This document shows positions 12,747 through 23,295 of a DNA stretch of 64,000 nucleotides, in pieces. The translations under genes and the position numbers were made by a program. The stretch is from the NCBI GenBank assembly GCA_036345935.2, contig JADWOT020001595.1, forward strand, positions 31,001 to 95,000. The letters are read 5' to 3'. Numbering within the stretch: the first letter of the stretch is position 1; each line of letters begins with the position of its first letter. Source of the stretch: Taenia hydatigena (taxonomy: Eukaryota; Platyhelminthes; Cestoda; Cyclophyllidea; Taeniidae). The notes below the pieces were generated by a model that was given only the letters and a program-made list of their open reading frames with translations, searched no databases and had not been told where the DNA came from.

Positions 12747-13975
12747 ATTACTTCTACTTTTTTTAAAGAACCTTAATTTCGGTCGAGATTTTTTCCCAGC
12801 CATCTGGTTTTAGACGAACACGCCTCATGACATACCTTGGTTGATTAAGTTTGGTTTAAAGTGCAATGTCGACACACCTTAAGCGAATGCAGCTGCATAA
12901 ACACCATAATTAGATGATATGATTTTATTTTTACTTGCGTGCATTGGATCGTGGAACTTCGGTGGAGACATATTGTAGTAAATTAAACCATTGTCTTTTA
13001 AATTTTTTTTTCCTAATTTGTTTTTCAATGCAGCTTTGATCATTGGATGAACTGGCTGTTTTAATTTTCTCGGCATTATGCCATGAAGTCTTGGTAATAA
13101 CGTTTTCAGCTAATTGTCCTAGACACAATCATCAGGAGCACCAAGATTTTAGCGTATATAGCGTGATGAGGGTTGGATTTTCTTACTCCTATTCCTCTCA
13201 GTGTAGTCGTGATTGCTGGCCTATGCCTTTTAGTAGGTTAGTTGGCATTCGTGAAGACTGAGCGACTGACTTCATTGATTTCGGCAAGTTAAAGAGATTA
13301 ATGTAAGTAACAGCTTTATAAAATCCTGGGTGTTTTAGATAAGTGCATGCTTAAGGTTTAGCCACAGTTTTATGCGTTCCGTGTTTTTCCGTCTTGATCT
13401 GAAAATGATCCTAGTAAGAACCAGGCTGCTTGGCTTGTTGCGGTGCCAGAAAAGCGGTTCTCCAGGAAACCAATGGCAAGCGAGAAAAGCGTGAATACTG
13501 AAATGTCCCGTGTTTTTCATTTCAATCATGAACTAACTGGTAAATTAATTACTCAAATGTTGGTTCACCTCCATGCACGCATTGTGCAGTTTTGGTTGGA
13601 ATGTCCAAAATGTAATGAGTATGATTTCGATACAAAAATTGAGATTGTGCAAAGATATAGCTGCGATCTAGTTTCTTGGTTTTTATTTTCAATTGTTCAA
13701 ATTTGTACTCAGCTGTGTTCCCTTCCTTGGAAGCGATGATAAAGCCTAGGACCCAGCCAATTTAAGTAAAGAAAGCTGAAACAACACAATTATATAGAGC
13801 TGCGCCGCATTCTATCAGTTTGGATCTAGAGTTGATCAAAATTTAAACATGGTAGCCTATTCCATTTGGCAATTGCTTGCGTTAGTTCTTGCATTAACCG
13901 AATAATAATGGTGCCAAGGCTGGCTCAGAGGGTTGGTAATGTACAAATTTTGCACTCTCGAAAAATCCAGTTTAC
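12747..13975. other. no supported gene
   Basis: It contains a T9 run near 13005 and overlapping short ORFs on both strands. A plus-strand CPKC...F segment near 13600 lacks the histidines of a zinc finger. A minus-strand segment at 12879-13000 (LKDNGLIYYNMS) weakly recalls an ankyrin repeat but is not convincing. Confidence 0.45.
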
Positions 13976-14238
13976 CTGCCACCAGCATTGACATAAATTG
14001 AAAATCAGACGTATGAATAATTTTATGGATACTTTTATCAAGAGCACAAGATAGCGCTGTCTTTTTCCCTTCTTGCTCCAAAATCAATAAGAAATATGGC
14101 ATAGAATACTGTTTCCTTCTGTAGCTGCTTGCGAGCCTTATAGTGTAGAAAGCTTGCGCCTTCGGTGTGCCTAATATCTGGGAGACCCATTCTAGCAAAG
14201 GAATCTGCGTTAGCAAAAATACACATCTGCCCCCTTAT
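13976..14238 (-). pseudogene. ankyrin-repeat exon with two homopolymer frameshifts
   Basis: The minus-strand acceptor (CAGAATTACAG, ending at 14239) and the donor (GGCAG|GTAAAC, exon end 13976) bracket 263 nt. In order the sequence reads KGADVYF (end of a repeat), a spacer, then EGASFLHYKARK...FLIDFGARRE (a nearly complete ankyrin repeat), then KTALSCALDKSIHKII (start of the next). The three pieces lie in different frames. The switches fall at a T5 run (TATTTTTGC) and at a GGGAAAAAG run; one base fewer in each would give a continuous reading. This is the clearest ankyrin-type coding sequence in the window. It is either a decayed gene or an intact exon with uncorrected homopolymer errors in the assembly. 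Confidence 0.5.
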
Positions 14239-16189
14239 CTGTAATTCTGATCGAGAATTTATTATTATTACGACTTAGTGACATCGAATTCAGTAGTTTT
14301 CGCTTTCCTTAAGAGAAGAGGGCTGCTATAGTTTTACAACAGACAGTGTAGGTGCGGTCGATGTGTAGAATGCCTATTTCTGTAAGAAGAACGAAACTGT
14401 CAAGATATATATGCAAGCGATTTTTTAATCTCCTTTGATCCAGAAATGATTTATGTTGTGTTTAGCTGCTTGCCTCCTTCTGTGTTTGCGCATAGCTGTT
14501 CTAGATCTAAAATCTGACATTGTGGATGTGGCTGATGTGCAGGTTGTCTGTTTTGGCAGAAAACACTGCGAGTGTGCATGTGCATCTCGGTAGTCATAAA
14601 ATTATTTAGCCATGCTTAAGAAACAACTAATCTGGACTGCCGGATTACTGGCCACCCACACAATCAAAAGCACATCGAAGGAATGTAGCTAAGCAATCAA
14701 TCTACCGACCTGCTTCCGTACCGGCCAAACAGCCAAATATACAGATATGCAAGCAAGCGAAAATCCAGCCAGCTGCCTAATTTATTGGACAGGAGGTAAA
14801 GGAGTTAGTCACTCTGTCCGTTATGCAGAAATAGAGCATGATAGCTGTTTAAACATATAACAGCTTGGCCAGCGATGCGTGCGGACAAACAGTTTGCCAA
14901 ACACGGCAGATAGGCGCGAATTCGGCCAGACGTGCTGAATTGCAGCAAATCATCTAGACCAGTAAAGTGTGCGCCTTACTAAACTATAGGCGAATGCACG
15001 TGAATGAAGGTCATTAAATACTCTAAAACCGCTTACGACGTGTCTTAAAGGCGGTGTTACCTATAAAAGTGGTATTGCGGAATGAGTAAAGACAGTGCAG
15101 AGGAAAAGTTGGAGACAGGCAGATATGGAGGCTAGGGAAGGTACAAAGTTTTGGTCGCTGTGGCGCAATAAGTTAGAGCGGTTAAAAGGCTCCCAATGTT
15201 AGCGTCGGAGGCAGCGATGGCAAGACTGGTAGACGTCGATGTCGGACTCCACCTGCCGAACATCCTAGCAGAAATAGCGTTCAAGCCACGTATGCACTAC
15301 TGCAGGCGATTAGTTGCATTAGTGGAAAGATTGTAATGTCGAACTGGTGAATATATCGTGAAGTCCACTCGGGTATTGGTGCCGTTTTACCTCAACGAAA
15401 TGCCACCGTCAGATTGATTGTCCTCTTACCGACGCCGATGGTCATGACTAGATATTATACTCGCAGCCTACCCCAGTTCTGAGGCATGCATCACCTTATC
15501 CCTTAGAAGACCATGATGCTTAGATCATGTGTGGCTAAAGGCTGAGTCCTTGGCCTTTTCCTATAAATGAAGAACACTTTGCAAAAATATTTTTGCAAAT
15601 AACTGTCTCCTTCAAGAAGAGAAAGAAGAGTAACAATCGCTTTTAATATGTCTTTTGCGTGCGCTACATTGGTTTTCTTTCTTGCAAAGGCATAAGAAGC
15701 TGTGTTTTATTTATTCTACCGTAATTCAGCATCGCTTTGCATGCATGTTTTGCTGTTTTACTTAAAAATACTATGCACTTGACTGTCAATTATCCGGAAT
15801 ATTGAATGCAGCATATGTGGTCACGATTACATTATAAGAAAATTCAAATGTCCAAGCTATAATTGAATCACTTTGTACTCGACTTTGATAGTTGCGAAAC
15901 TTAATATAGCTCCACAACCTAACCAAAATCATTGTGGTTAGGTAAGCTGACTGAATATTTTAATGCTGTGATTTGAACTGCTTTCAAGAAAAGTTAATCT
16001 AGAAACAATAATGCATTTTAAATTAAATTAACTGCGCTGCTAGCAGTTGTATTTGAAGATTCTGTCCACTGCCTTAAAAGGAGTCTTTTGAACCCCTTTT
16101 AACGCATGCAGCTTTAATTGGTTGACGCTGAGTTTTTCACTGATATTCCGTGATAATTAATTTGCCATACAGATATTATTATAACAATA
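14239..16189. other. intron or intergenic, with a more GC-rich block
   Basis: No exon is supported. The block at about 14.5-15.5 kb is richer in G and C than its surroundings and has recurring GCCAAACAGCCAAA/CGGCCAGAC-type words. It holds no ORF of note and could be old mobile-element sequence. A perfect palindrome at 15578-15599 is listed separately. Confidence 0.4.
15578..15599. repeat. perfect 22-bp AT-rich palindrome
   Basis: TTTGCAAAAAT is followed immediately by its own reverse complement, with no spacer, giving a perfect 22-bp dyad centred between 15588 and 15589. It could extrude as a cruciform or bind a dimeric protein. It lies in non-coding sequence within the minus-strand ankyrin-like region. 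The symmetry is read directly; any function is unknown. Confidence 0.95.
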
Positions 16190-16375
16190 TTATAACCTTA
16201 GCCCCTTGAAATGAACTGTACGCAGATGCCAAGAAACTGTGCTAGATAGGCTTAATCCAAGCTCAGCGCTGACGAGCCTTGTATTATCTAGCATTAAAAG
16301 TTTTAACTCATAATAGAGCCCGAGGTGCACAGAACCCCTCGAAATAAGCTCTAGTGGTTCAAAAGTAGTTATCAA
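16190..16375 (-). CDS. ORF with a weak ankyrin-like core
   Basis: A minus-strand 61-codon frame contains LELISRGSVHLGLYYELKLL, which recalls an ankyrin helix pair (GSxxHLxLYxxLxxLL) and the GSALHLA segment at 775-870. The loop and the following repeat are not recognisable and there is no paired splice evidence. It is kept at low confidence as a possible member of the trail. The alternative is a chance ORF. Confidence 0.18.
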   Translation of the reverse strand: MITTFEPLELISRGSVHLGLYYELKLLMLDNTRLVSAELGLSLSSTVSWHLRTVHFKGLRL

Positions 16376-17372
16376 TTGAAAAAGTGAAACTTAAGCATAG
16401 GTTTTATAAGTAGCTACGTCCTTCATTGAATGCAACGGTTTTTGCCGGCTCGTCATTTATTTAGCCATCGTAGACATTCCAGTCATAAGATCCCAGACAT
16501 TATAATGAATTCTTTGCAATCCCCATCAGTTAATGGATACAAGAAGTAATAGAATCAGCATCCGAAATAAAAACATACTCCTGGTTAAGTTATTAAATAT
16601 TATCAAAAGGGGTTGCAATTTTGGATAATGATATTCAAAAATGCCGCGGAATTTCATAAAACGCTTGTATTGTGTGCACTTAAAGGTACAGCGCAAATAA
16701 GAATTTTTTAAAAATGCAGCGAAATTTTTCATGAATCGACCTTGCTCAGCTACTCGGTCAGCGTTAAATTTCAACACGCTTTTGCGAATGGCTCCTTTCG
16801 CAGTCAGGCTCAAATAAATAAATTGATTACCCCTGCAAACATATGGTAATAACGAATGAGTTTAATTGAGTCACACAAACTAGTATGTAGCGAATATTAC
16901 ACCATGATTTTGAATTTTGTAAAGCCAATCAAGCAGTTTCTTTACCAGAAGGGACGACCAACTATTACAACTCGACTGAGTGATTGTAGTGGTAAACGTT
17001 CCGTAGCAGCATTGCACTCCTCTACATGCAGCAGATGAAATAAACTCAGTTATTTAACTCGACACAGTCTCCGCTTTATGTGATGAAATTTGGACTCAAG
17101 CGCAAAATGTGTTCTATTCATCATGCGCACTGAGGGTTTATAGGTATTATTCTAGAGCAAATTTGGTCATGCGAATTTTAATTATCATTACTGACAAAAG
17201 GCTTAATTCAGACATGAGTCTATTGCCATCAAAACTAAAAACATGGAATGAAAAATAGACGAACATAAGAGTTCAGTCGACCCCAGCCCTTGATTTGGCT
17301 ACTTTGGTGCGCAATGTGACGGATAAAATGCTGTCTTTTAGTAGAATTTAAACAAGACCAACTGTATGTCAC

Positions 17373-17552
17373 AAAATTTGTAGTCTGTAAACTCCATATT
17401 TTACTCTTGCCGAAATCGTCCTTGCAGCTTATGCACTCCGCTAGCAAACAGATTTCGAGAACATTTGTTAGAATGAAAGCAGTTAGTACAGGTAGGTTGC
17501 TATTGGTACTTATGAAATGAGCCAAAATAGTGCAAAGCTTACAAAGCATCAT
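17373..17552 (-). CDS. ankyrin-like segment
   Basis: The minus-strand frame contains FILTNVLEICLLAECISCKD followed by DFGKSKIWSL. This fits the second helix of an ankyrin repeat (VLEICLLAExI), the loop (CKDDFGKS) and the start of the next repeat. The upstream residues (LAHFISTNSNLPVLTA) could be the first helix and turn. No stop interrupts it, but no clear acceptor was found. Identification is by consensus only. Confidence 0.3.
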
Positions 17553-18287
17553 GGGATCAAATTTCTCAACGCACTCTTTGTACTCCCACTAAAATGATTT
17601 GGTCAAAGTAGAGGAAAAAAGTGCGGAATAATTGATGAAACATTAGCAGCTTAATCGCAAGCAACTGAAGGCACATAATGAAGTGCAACGCTGCGCTAAT
17701 AATTGAATGACGAAACGAGCAGCCGTTCCGCTACCAAGTGTTTGGGACCAGTTTGATTGGTCCTTTTGTTCTAGTCGCATTATGAAATCCCATTCTAGCG
17801 GGATTCTCAACTGCAGTTTAGATTTTAACTGCCCATAACGTAAAGGTCAAGGCTTCAGACATCAATTAGCCTAAAAACTAGCATGATTCTCCTCCGAATT
17901 TCAAATCGTGTTGATTATACATGGTCCCTATGCTCGGGTTCTACATATGGAACTAGGCTTCGCTCACAAATATTTGGTCACAATAATGTCGTTTTCAAAC
18001 CCAAACCAATTTTGTTTAATTAAGTGCGCACGGCGAATAAATGTAAATTTCGTGTTATGCATTTCGCTGACTCCTTGCACTCCGTCATCTTGGCCAAAAT
18101 CCTTCTTATTCTTCCGCTTTCTTCCATATATCTCACTTCGCCGATCCTGCTTCCCTTAACCAACTGCCTTTTACTTTTACAGCCGTCATGTTCAATGCCT
18201 CAACACCCTTTAGGCGTGCATCAATTTCTCCCATTTTCTTAAAAAAACCATTAATGCACAACAGTGTAGCGGGTAAATCAATGATTT

Positions 18288-18372
18288 GGGAATGACTAAG
18301 TTGTATGCGTATGGCGCAGTGCCTATTTTCTCGCTCATGTGTCCATCACTAAATAAGGCTTCAATGAAAGCA
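18288..18372 (-). CDS. ankyrin-like exon start
   Basis: On the minus strand the acceptor GTAGTTTTCAG precedes base 18372. The following frame reads AFIEALFSDGHMSEKIGTAP then YAYNLVI, matching the ankyrin pattern xLIEALLxxGAxxxEKxGxTPLxYA. The frame stays open well past 18288, so the true 3' boundary is undefined. A plus-strand ORF overlaps but shows no motif. The orientation agrees with the rest of the minus-strand ankyrin-like trail. Confidence 0.35.
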
Positions 18373-19873
18373 CTGAAAACTACTTTATTAGTTGAAGTTA
18401 AGCAATATGCATTGCTATGCCAAATCCTATTGAGTAGTGGTGGTTTGTTAATGCATCGTGCAACCTCAAAACGGCAATATCTATATTGCCCACACAAAAT
18501 TCCTTCCAATTTTTGCATAACTTCGCATCTTCGTCTCAACTACATAACACTTTAATCGAAACCCATCCTTGCAAATAACATCGACAATGATGAGAAACAG
18601 CAGCATTAAATGCAAGATTCTAGTCTTTTATTGTGTGCATATCTACCCGTATAGCACATAGCTGGGTATACGCCCGCGAGGACTTAGTAAAGTCAGCTTG
18701 GTTGAGAGCCCTAAAATACAAACTAAGACATTTATGATTGTGTACACTTCATTTACAAGCCTAATAGCTGACAACTATAGGCTCATCTGTTAGTTATATG
18801 GTTTTGATTTGCTATCGCAGAAAATATCCACATTACTGATACCATGTGACCTTATGCAATGCGATTCGATGTTCGCCTTTTCATGTCTATTAAACAACGC
18901 TCGATTAATTCCACGCAGTCAGACCGTCTAAATCAGAGCCTTTACAATTAACATACAATCTCTGCGCATAAATGCCCTTGCTTTACGATGTCACTATTTT
19001 TTAAGCAAATGGCAATGAGCTAATGCAAATATGGATAAAAGCTTGCATTCTTCGCCTATGTGATGGCATTTGTTCGTAATCTACCTAAGTATTCTGCGCC
19101 AAGTGTCTGCAAAGAGAAGGTAATCAAGGCGTTACAATAAGCTCTTGCAGTAGAATAAGCCTGATAGACGAAGGAGCACCTACAGAAATGCTCTGTAGCC
19201 ATGTGAGAAAACATTGTCTCTCAGGTCGGATGATCTGCGAAGTATTCAATAAGCAAACACTATCCTCCATCATTTGAACTAGAGTAATATAGGATTCAGC
19301 ACAACTTGAGGAGGAATTAGCTTAAAAGATCAATGCTGTGGATGTGATTTAGAGCAAGCGCTGCATTTAAATAAATGATTAGTAGGCGCACTTACAATAA
19401 TGCTTTCGAAGAAATTATGCGGCGCACTCCAAAGTTTAGGAACGAAGCGAAGCATAGGCAGTACAAATTGTGACTTCTGACTGCATTAGGGTTCAAAAGA
19501 AAGTTCTTTTGATGCTTTTAACAGTTGAGAAGGCATAAGGCAAGAACGGTTGATAGGTTTTGCAATCTCCCTTACAGTTCTGATGATACAATAACCGTCC
19601 CAATGTTGTGTGAGACGTTGAGCACGGTGGCCAACGCAGATCCAAGATTGCTGAAGCGCGACAGACGTATATGAGATGCTATAAATGTGGTGTGATTTAC
19701 ATGACTTGACCAATGGTCGTGCTATTCTTCAGATCAGATTAAATTATTATTTAGATTATTCATAAGCGCAAATGCTTGTACGCATATACGTACCTTTGTT
19801 TGTGTGAGTATGTACGTATTCACATGCACAGAAGTCGATACGCATGGTGTATCTAAAATTGAAAGGCGCTCAC

Positions 19874-19916
19874 CATGATGTTCACGAGCCAAATGTGCAA
19901 GTCTTAAGATTGAGTT
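19874..19916 (-). CDS. candidate 43-nt microexon
   Basis: On the minus strand the acceptor CCATGTTCAAG and a perfect donor (CATG|GTGAGC, exon end 19874) frame a 43-nt exon encoding NSILRLAHLAREHHG. The pattern LRLAHLAREHHG would fit an ankyrin helix. It is the most 5' element of the minus-strand trail. Such a short exon can arise by chance; the strong donor is the main support. Confidence 0.27.
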
Positions 19917-20040
19917 CTTGAACATGGTTAAACAAGAACAATCAATGTATGCGGTTAATACCATATAAGAATTGTTGTATTTGATCTCCGCATAAGTTCC
20001 ACTTTTCTTCTCACACTTTTCCCTGCCAACAACACTTAGC

Positions 20041-20280
20041 ATCACTCCTCTCTTCCTCCACGCCCTTCTTCCCCACCCCCATCATCCTCTATCCATTTCG
20101 ACTTCTCTTCATTCCTTCCTTCACTCCTTCATTACTCCCTACGTGCTCCCATCCTTTTATCTCCTCCACTCACTCACTTCTCTATCGCTACCGCCTCACA
20201 CCCCCATTAGTTCATCCATCCATTTACCCACTTACCGATCCATCCTCTCTGCTTTTTTCACATGACTACACCAACGCGCA
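20041..20280 (+). repeat. long C/T-biased tract
   Basis: About 240 bp is strongly pyrimidine-rich on the plus strand, with loose CTCC, CTTC, CATCC and CACTCACT words but no fixed period. It marks the boundary between the minus-strand ankyrin-like region and the repeat-rich 20-31 kb block. It could be degenerate microsatellite sequence, and the strand asymmetry would favour triplex-type structure. No gene seen in it. Confidence 0.75.
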
Positions 20281-20665
20281 CTCGCACACACAAACATTAT
20301 GCTTTTCTCTGTTTCTCATTCGCTCGTTCTCACCAAATCACGTCGCTTGCACTTCCTCCAGCCTCATTGCCTGAGCATTAGCGCTGAGCACAATGCAAAA
20401 TGCACTTGTTCGTGCATTTCCTACTACGGTGTTGACATTGGCACTCCAAAAACGCCATTATCAGCGCAATCGTAGCCCTACGACTGATGACGGTGACATC
20501 ACTACCGCCACCAAGTCTGCTACCGCCAGCACCACCACCATCACTTCAAGTAGCATTGCTTAATGCAATCCAGTAGCATGTACGACAAATTCTTTGCATT
20601 GGAAAAGAGCGAAGGGGATGAGATCTAAAGGCATTTCATTGTGTACAATGCTACAACTGCGTAGA

Positions 20666-20830
20666 GAATGAGGTTGGTGGATTGAGAGGAGGGAGTGAAG
20701 GGAAGAGAATTGCAGCCAGATGCAATAAAGTGTGCCGATGACACGACGTGTACTACAGCCGTCAAGAATGCGTGAGCTGACTCGCTGTGACGTAGCACAA
20801 CCTCGTGGTGTGACAGAGGCCAGAGGCTAC
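20666..20830 (+). repeat. repeat R1, copy 1
   Basis: It shares AATAAAGTGTGCC and, about 65 bp on, the 16-mer GACGTAGCACAACCTC plus flanking similarity (GGTGTGACAGAGGCCAGAGG against GGTGCGACGCAGACCAGAAG) with 35450-35600 in the same orientation. The order and spacing of shared words are conserved, so the two are diverged copies of one element. Identity of the element is unknown; no intact ORF. Confidence 0.55.
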
Positions 20831-21769
20831 TACTCTGTGCGATCATTAACGTTTGTGCTGTCAGTTGGATGGGCGTGATACGATTTCAGTGTGGTAATAG
20901 GATCTACACAGAGAAGCATTGCTACTTTGCTACTACAGTGCCCCAACCCGATTGATAAGAAGATGGGATATACCTGACAAGATTATTCTGCCAGCGTTAA
21001 AGACAATGAAACTTATTGCAGTAAAATTCTGTTGGCCCCATGCATAAAATACTCTTTGAATTTTGGAGGTATATTCGGTGATGCATTTCAGCTCTGCGGA
21101 TCCGTTTTAAAGAACATGTTCTTGATATGAACAGATCTTATTCTCGAGAAGAGATTGATTATATATAGCAGTCTTAATGAATACTTGCCTTAACATAGTC
21201 GGCTAAACCTTCGGGAGCACAAGTGACCAAATCCTTGATTCGCCTTGCATCATGATGCATTAGAAGCACGCCTGGACTAGTTGCGTCTTTCACATTCCAA
21301 GCCATCGCAAGGGATCTCTTCTTCAATGCTAGTGATTTGCTCTCGCAAAATTGGAGCAGCAGATTGAAGGCAGCACGAAAAATTGAGACAAAGACTTTGC
21401 CTCTAGGGGGACGTAGTACACCGAATATAGCGATCAGCCTGGCAGCAGACGTACAAGACTTGCGTGTTAAAGTAGTTGGCGTGAAGGGCTACAAATTTTG
21501 CTACGCAAGGTCTACCTCACATATGCACTGAGAAATGAAATAACATTGAAAAATAGATATCCTTCCTTGCGTTGCCTTCATTTCCAGCCTAATTAAACGT
21601 ACATAGAGGCCTCTAGCTTGTCATCAGAATTCCTTTTCTTTAGTGGATGCGCGAGAGAGCGTTCCAGCCCTGGCTGCAATGAGCGGAAGTGCAAGGTCAA
21701 CAGTTCATGCTACCCGCTGTCAAAATTTGTCGTTGCTGGCCCTAACCTAGCCAGTGTGTTACTTGGCAC

Positions 21770-21982
21770 ATGGGTCTCATTCCTATTACCTTTTGGAAGG
21801 AAAAACTGTTGTGCTCAAAGTGCCCAAGACCCACAGTATCGAGAGTCCTTATTTGTCCAACGTGCGCTACTTTCGCGGGGATATTTTTAAGCATATTCTT
21901 ACAGAATCACCATTACGATGCATCAAACCTGAGGTCAGACGCCACAGGAAGGCGACCAGCTTGCGCTATCTGGAGTGGTTAA
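21770..21982 (+). CDS. candidate Cys-pair zinc-binding exon
   Basis: An ATG at 21770 opens 70 codons. Residues 15-32 read CSKCPRPTVSRVLICPTC: two CxxC knuckles 10 residues apart, as in small zinc ribbons. They are followed by a hydrophobic helix and an NHH pair. It lies 2.5 kb upstream of zinc-finger locus A on the same strand and could be an upstream exon of that gene, although its spacing differs from the C-x2-C-x12-H-x4-H fingers there. Another plus-strand frame is also open across it, so the reading frame is not certain. Confidence 0.25.
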   Translation: MGLIPITFWKEKLLCSKCPRPTVSRVLICPTCATFAGIFLSIFLQNHHYDASNLRSDATGRRPACAIWSG

Positions 21983-22549
21983 CTTCTAAGCCTGACCTCT
22001 TAAAGTAGAATTCGGATAGTATTTGGGGCAAGGAAGAACATCTGCATGGCCAGAGCCACCGTCTCATTGCTTTTAAGTATTAAAGAGGAGACCTTCATTT
22101 ATGAGGCAATCATAGATTTATTGAGTGATATTTATAACTGGACTTGGAGAAGCATTTTCATCTATAGTCATCAAAAGTTAACCATCTGTCAAGGGCGTCG
22201 TGAATGGAGGTATTAAACCATAGCCAATAGTAGCAGCACTATAATGCCGCACAAAAAGTCACGAAAAGTCTAGTCTGAGGCAGAAGAAGCTGATTTGGAC
22301 CTGAGCTGGTTTCCAAGTTTGCATCTTCCTTTAGTGCATGCCCTTAGTAAGCGGCGTTCCTACATTGTGAAAAGCATTACCGTTTTCCACCCTATTTTCA
22401 TCTCTGCGTGTTATACACGAGTTAATAAACCAACTGAAAGATGATTTTCTTTGTACTTCTTTTGAAGTTATGGCTTCCCTGAGCCTGTTTACTTAGCTAT
22501 TCCAAAGCCCAACCTCAAGTGGACTGACGTTCTGCTTTCTTACTAGTGC
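21983..22549. other. no supported gene
   Basis: Non-coding by inspection. The end of it (about 22440-22549) begins to show weak similarity to the sequence preceding repeat copy R3b near 29.6 kb. Confidence 0.4.
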
Positions 22550-23160
22550 CACGCAGGGAGATAGGAATGCATGGTTTATTGCTCGGCCTGTACTGGAGAA
22601 AGCTAAAGTGAATTTAAGATGGTTTTCTTGCATAGTGCTCTCCGTTGGTGCGCAGCAATAATGAACAACATCACAGTAAACATCCTCCTCTCCTCATCTA
22701 TCTCGTACTTGATTGTTTAAAGGCTCTCGCTTCCGTCTATTGTTGCTTAAGCTCACAATGTCTTTAAAGCGCAATGATTCATAGATTTAACTTTACGAGT
22801 CCCGAAAATGGAATGCTACGAAGTCTAGCTGCATGGGCTGTCATTCCACTCTTTATACATCCAGTCCTGCAATCATCGTGTCCAAATATTGCCAGAAGCT
22901 GTACATCGTGCAACTCCATCTCATTATCCTGAGTTTAAGTAACTCTAAGGTGGGACATTGAAAAATTTAAGAGAGATAAGAATAGAATATCTACAAGTTT
23001 TGCCTGCTACGCCAAAATGCTGAGGTAAGTTATGAAATGGATAAGTGTACGGTGAAAACTGTCCCATGGCACCAGAGACGAAACGTGTTTATATTGATGC
23101 ATCTAAAATGGAACGCATCTTTCCGCCGAGGTGGATCCATTGAGTGGACTTAGCGATTGG
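22550..23160 (+). repeat. repeat R3, copy a
   Basis: Collinear with 29668-30270. Shared landmarks in the same order are ACGCAGGGAGATAG, GATTTAAGATGGTT, GCGCAGCA, AACATCACAGT, AAGCTCAC and a terminal block AGGTGGATC..TGA.TGGACTT. Divergence is moderate with many small indels. A short third copy of the terminal block lies at 27660-27780. It has no intact ORF and ends about 60 bp before the tRNA gene. It is either an old mobile element or the decayed end of a tandemly duplicated gene. Confidence 0.65.
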
Positions 23161-23222
23161 ACTTACTTAATCAGTTAGTGCAATCTCACAAATGTATATT
23201 TCACCCTTCTAGAAAAAAACGA

Positions 23223-23295
23223 GTCCTGGTGGCTCAATGGATAAGGCGTCGGTTTTCGGAGCCGAAGATTGCGGGTTCGAGTCCCGCTCAGGATA
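23223..23295 (+). tRNA. tRNA-Arg (anticodon TCG)
   Basis: A 73-nt tRNA gene folds into a full cloverleaf. The 7-bp acceptor stem is 23223-23229 with 23288-23294 (two G-U pairs); the D arm follows; the anticodon stem is 23249-23253 with 23261-23265; the loop TTTCGGA carries anticodon TCG at 23256-23258; a 5-nt variable region follows; the T stem is GCGGG/CCCGC with loop TTCGAGT; and the discriminator is A. The A box starts at 23230 and the B box GGTTCGAGTCC (23274-23284) is exact, so RNA polymerase III transcription is expected. There is no intron and no encoded CCA. It would read CGA, and by wobble CGG, arginine codons. No T4 terminator follows within 60 bp; the first long T run is at about 23366. 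It sits just beyond repeat R3a. Confidence 0.97.

Noticed and set aside
13443..13739. ECPKCNEYDFD CxxC segment
   Set aside because: Only one CxxC and no histidines; no splice sites or paralog.
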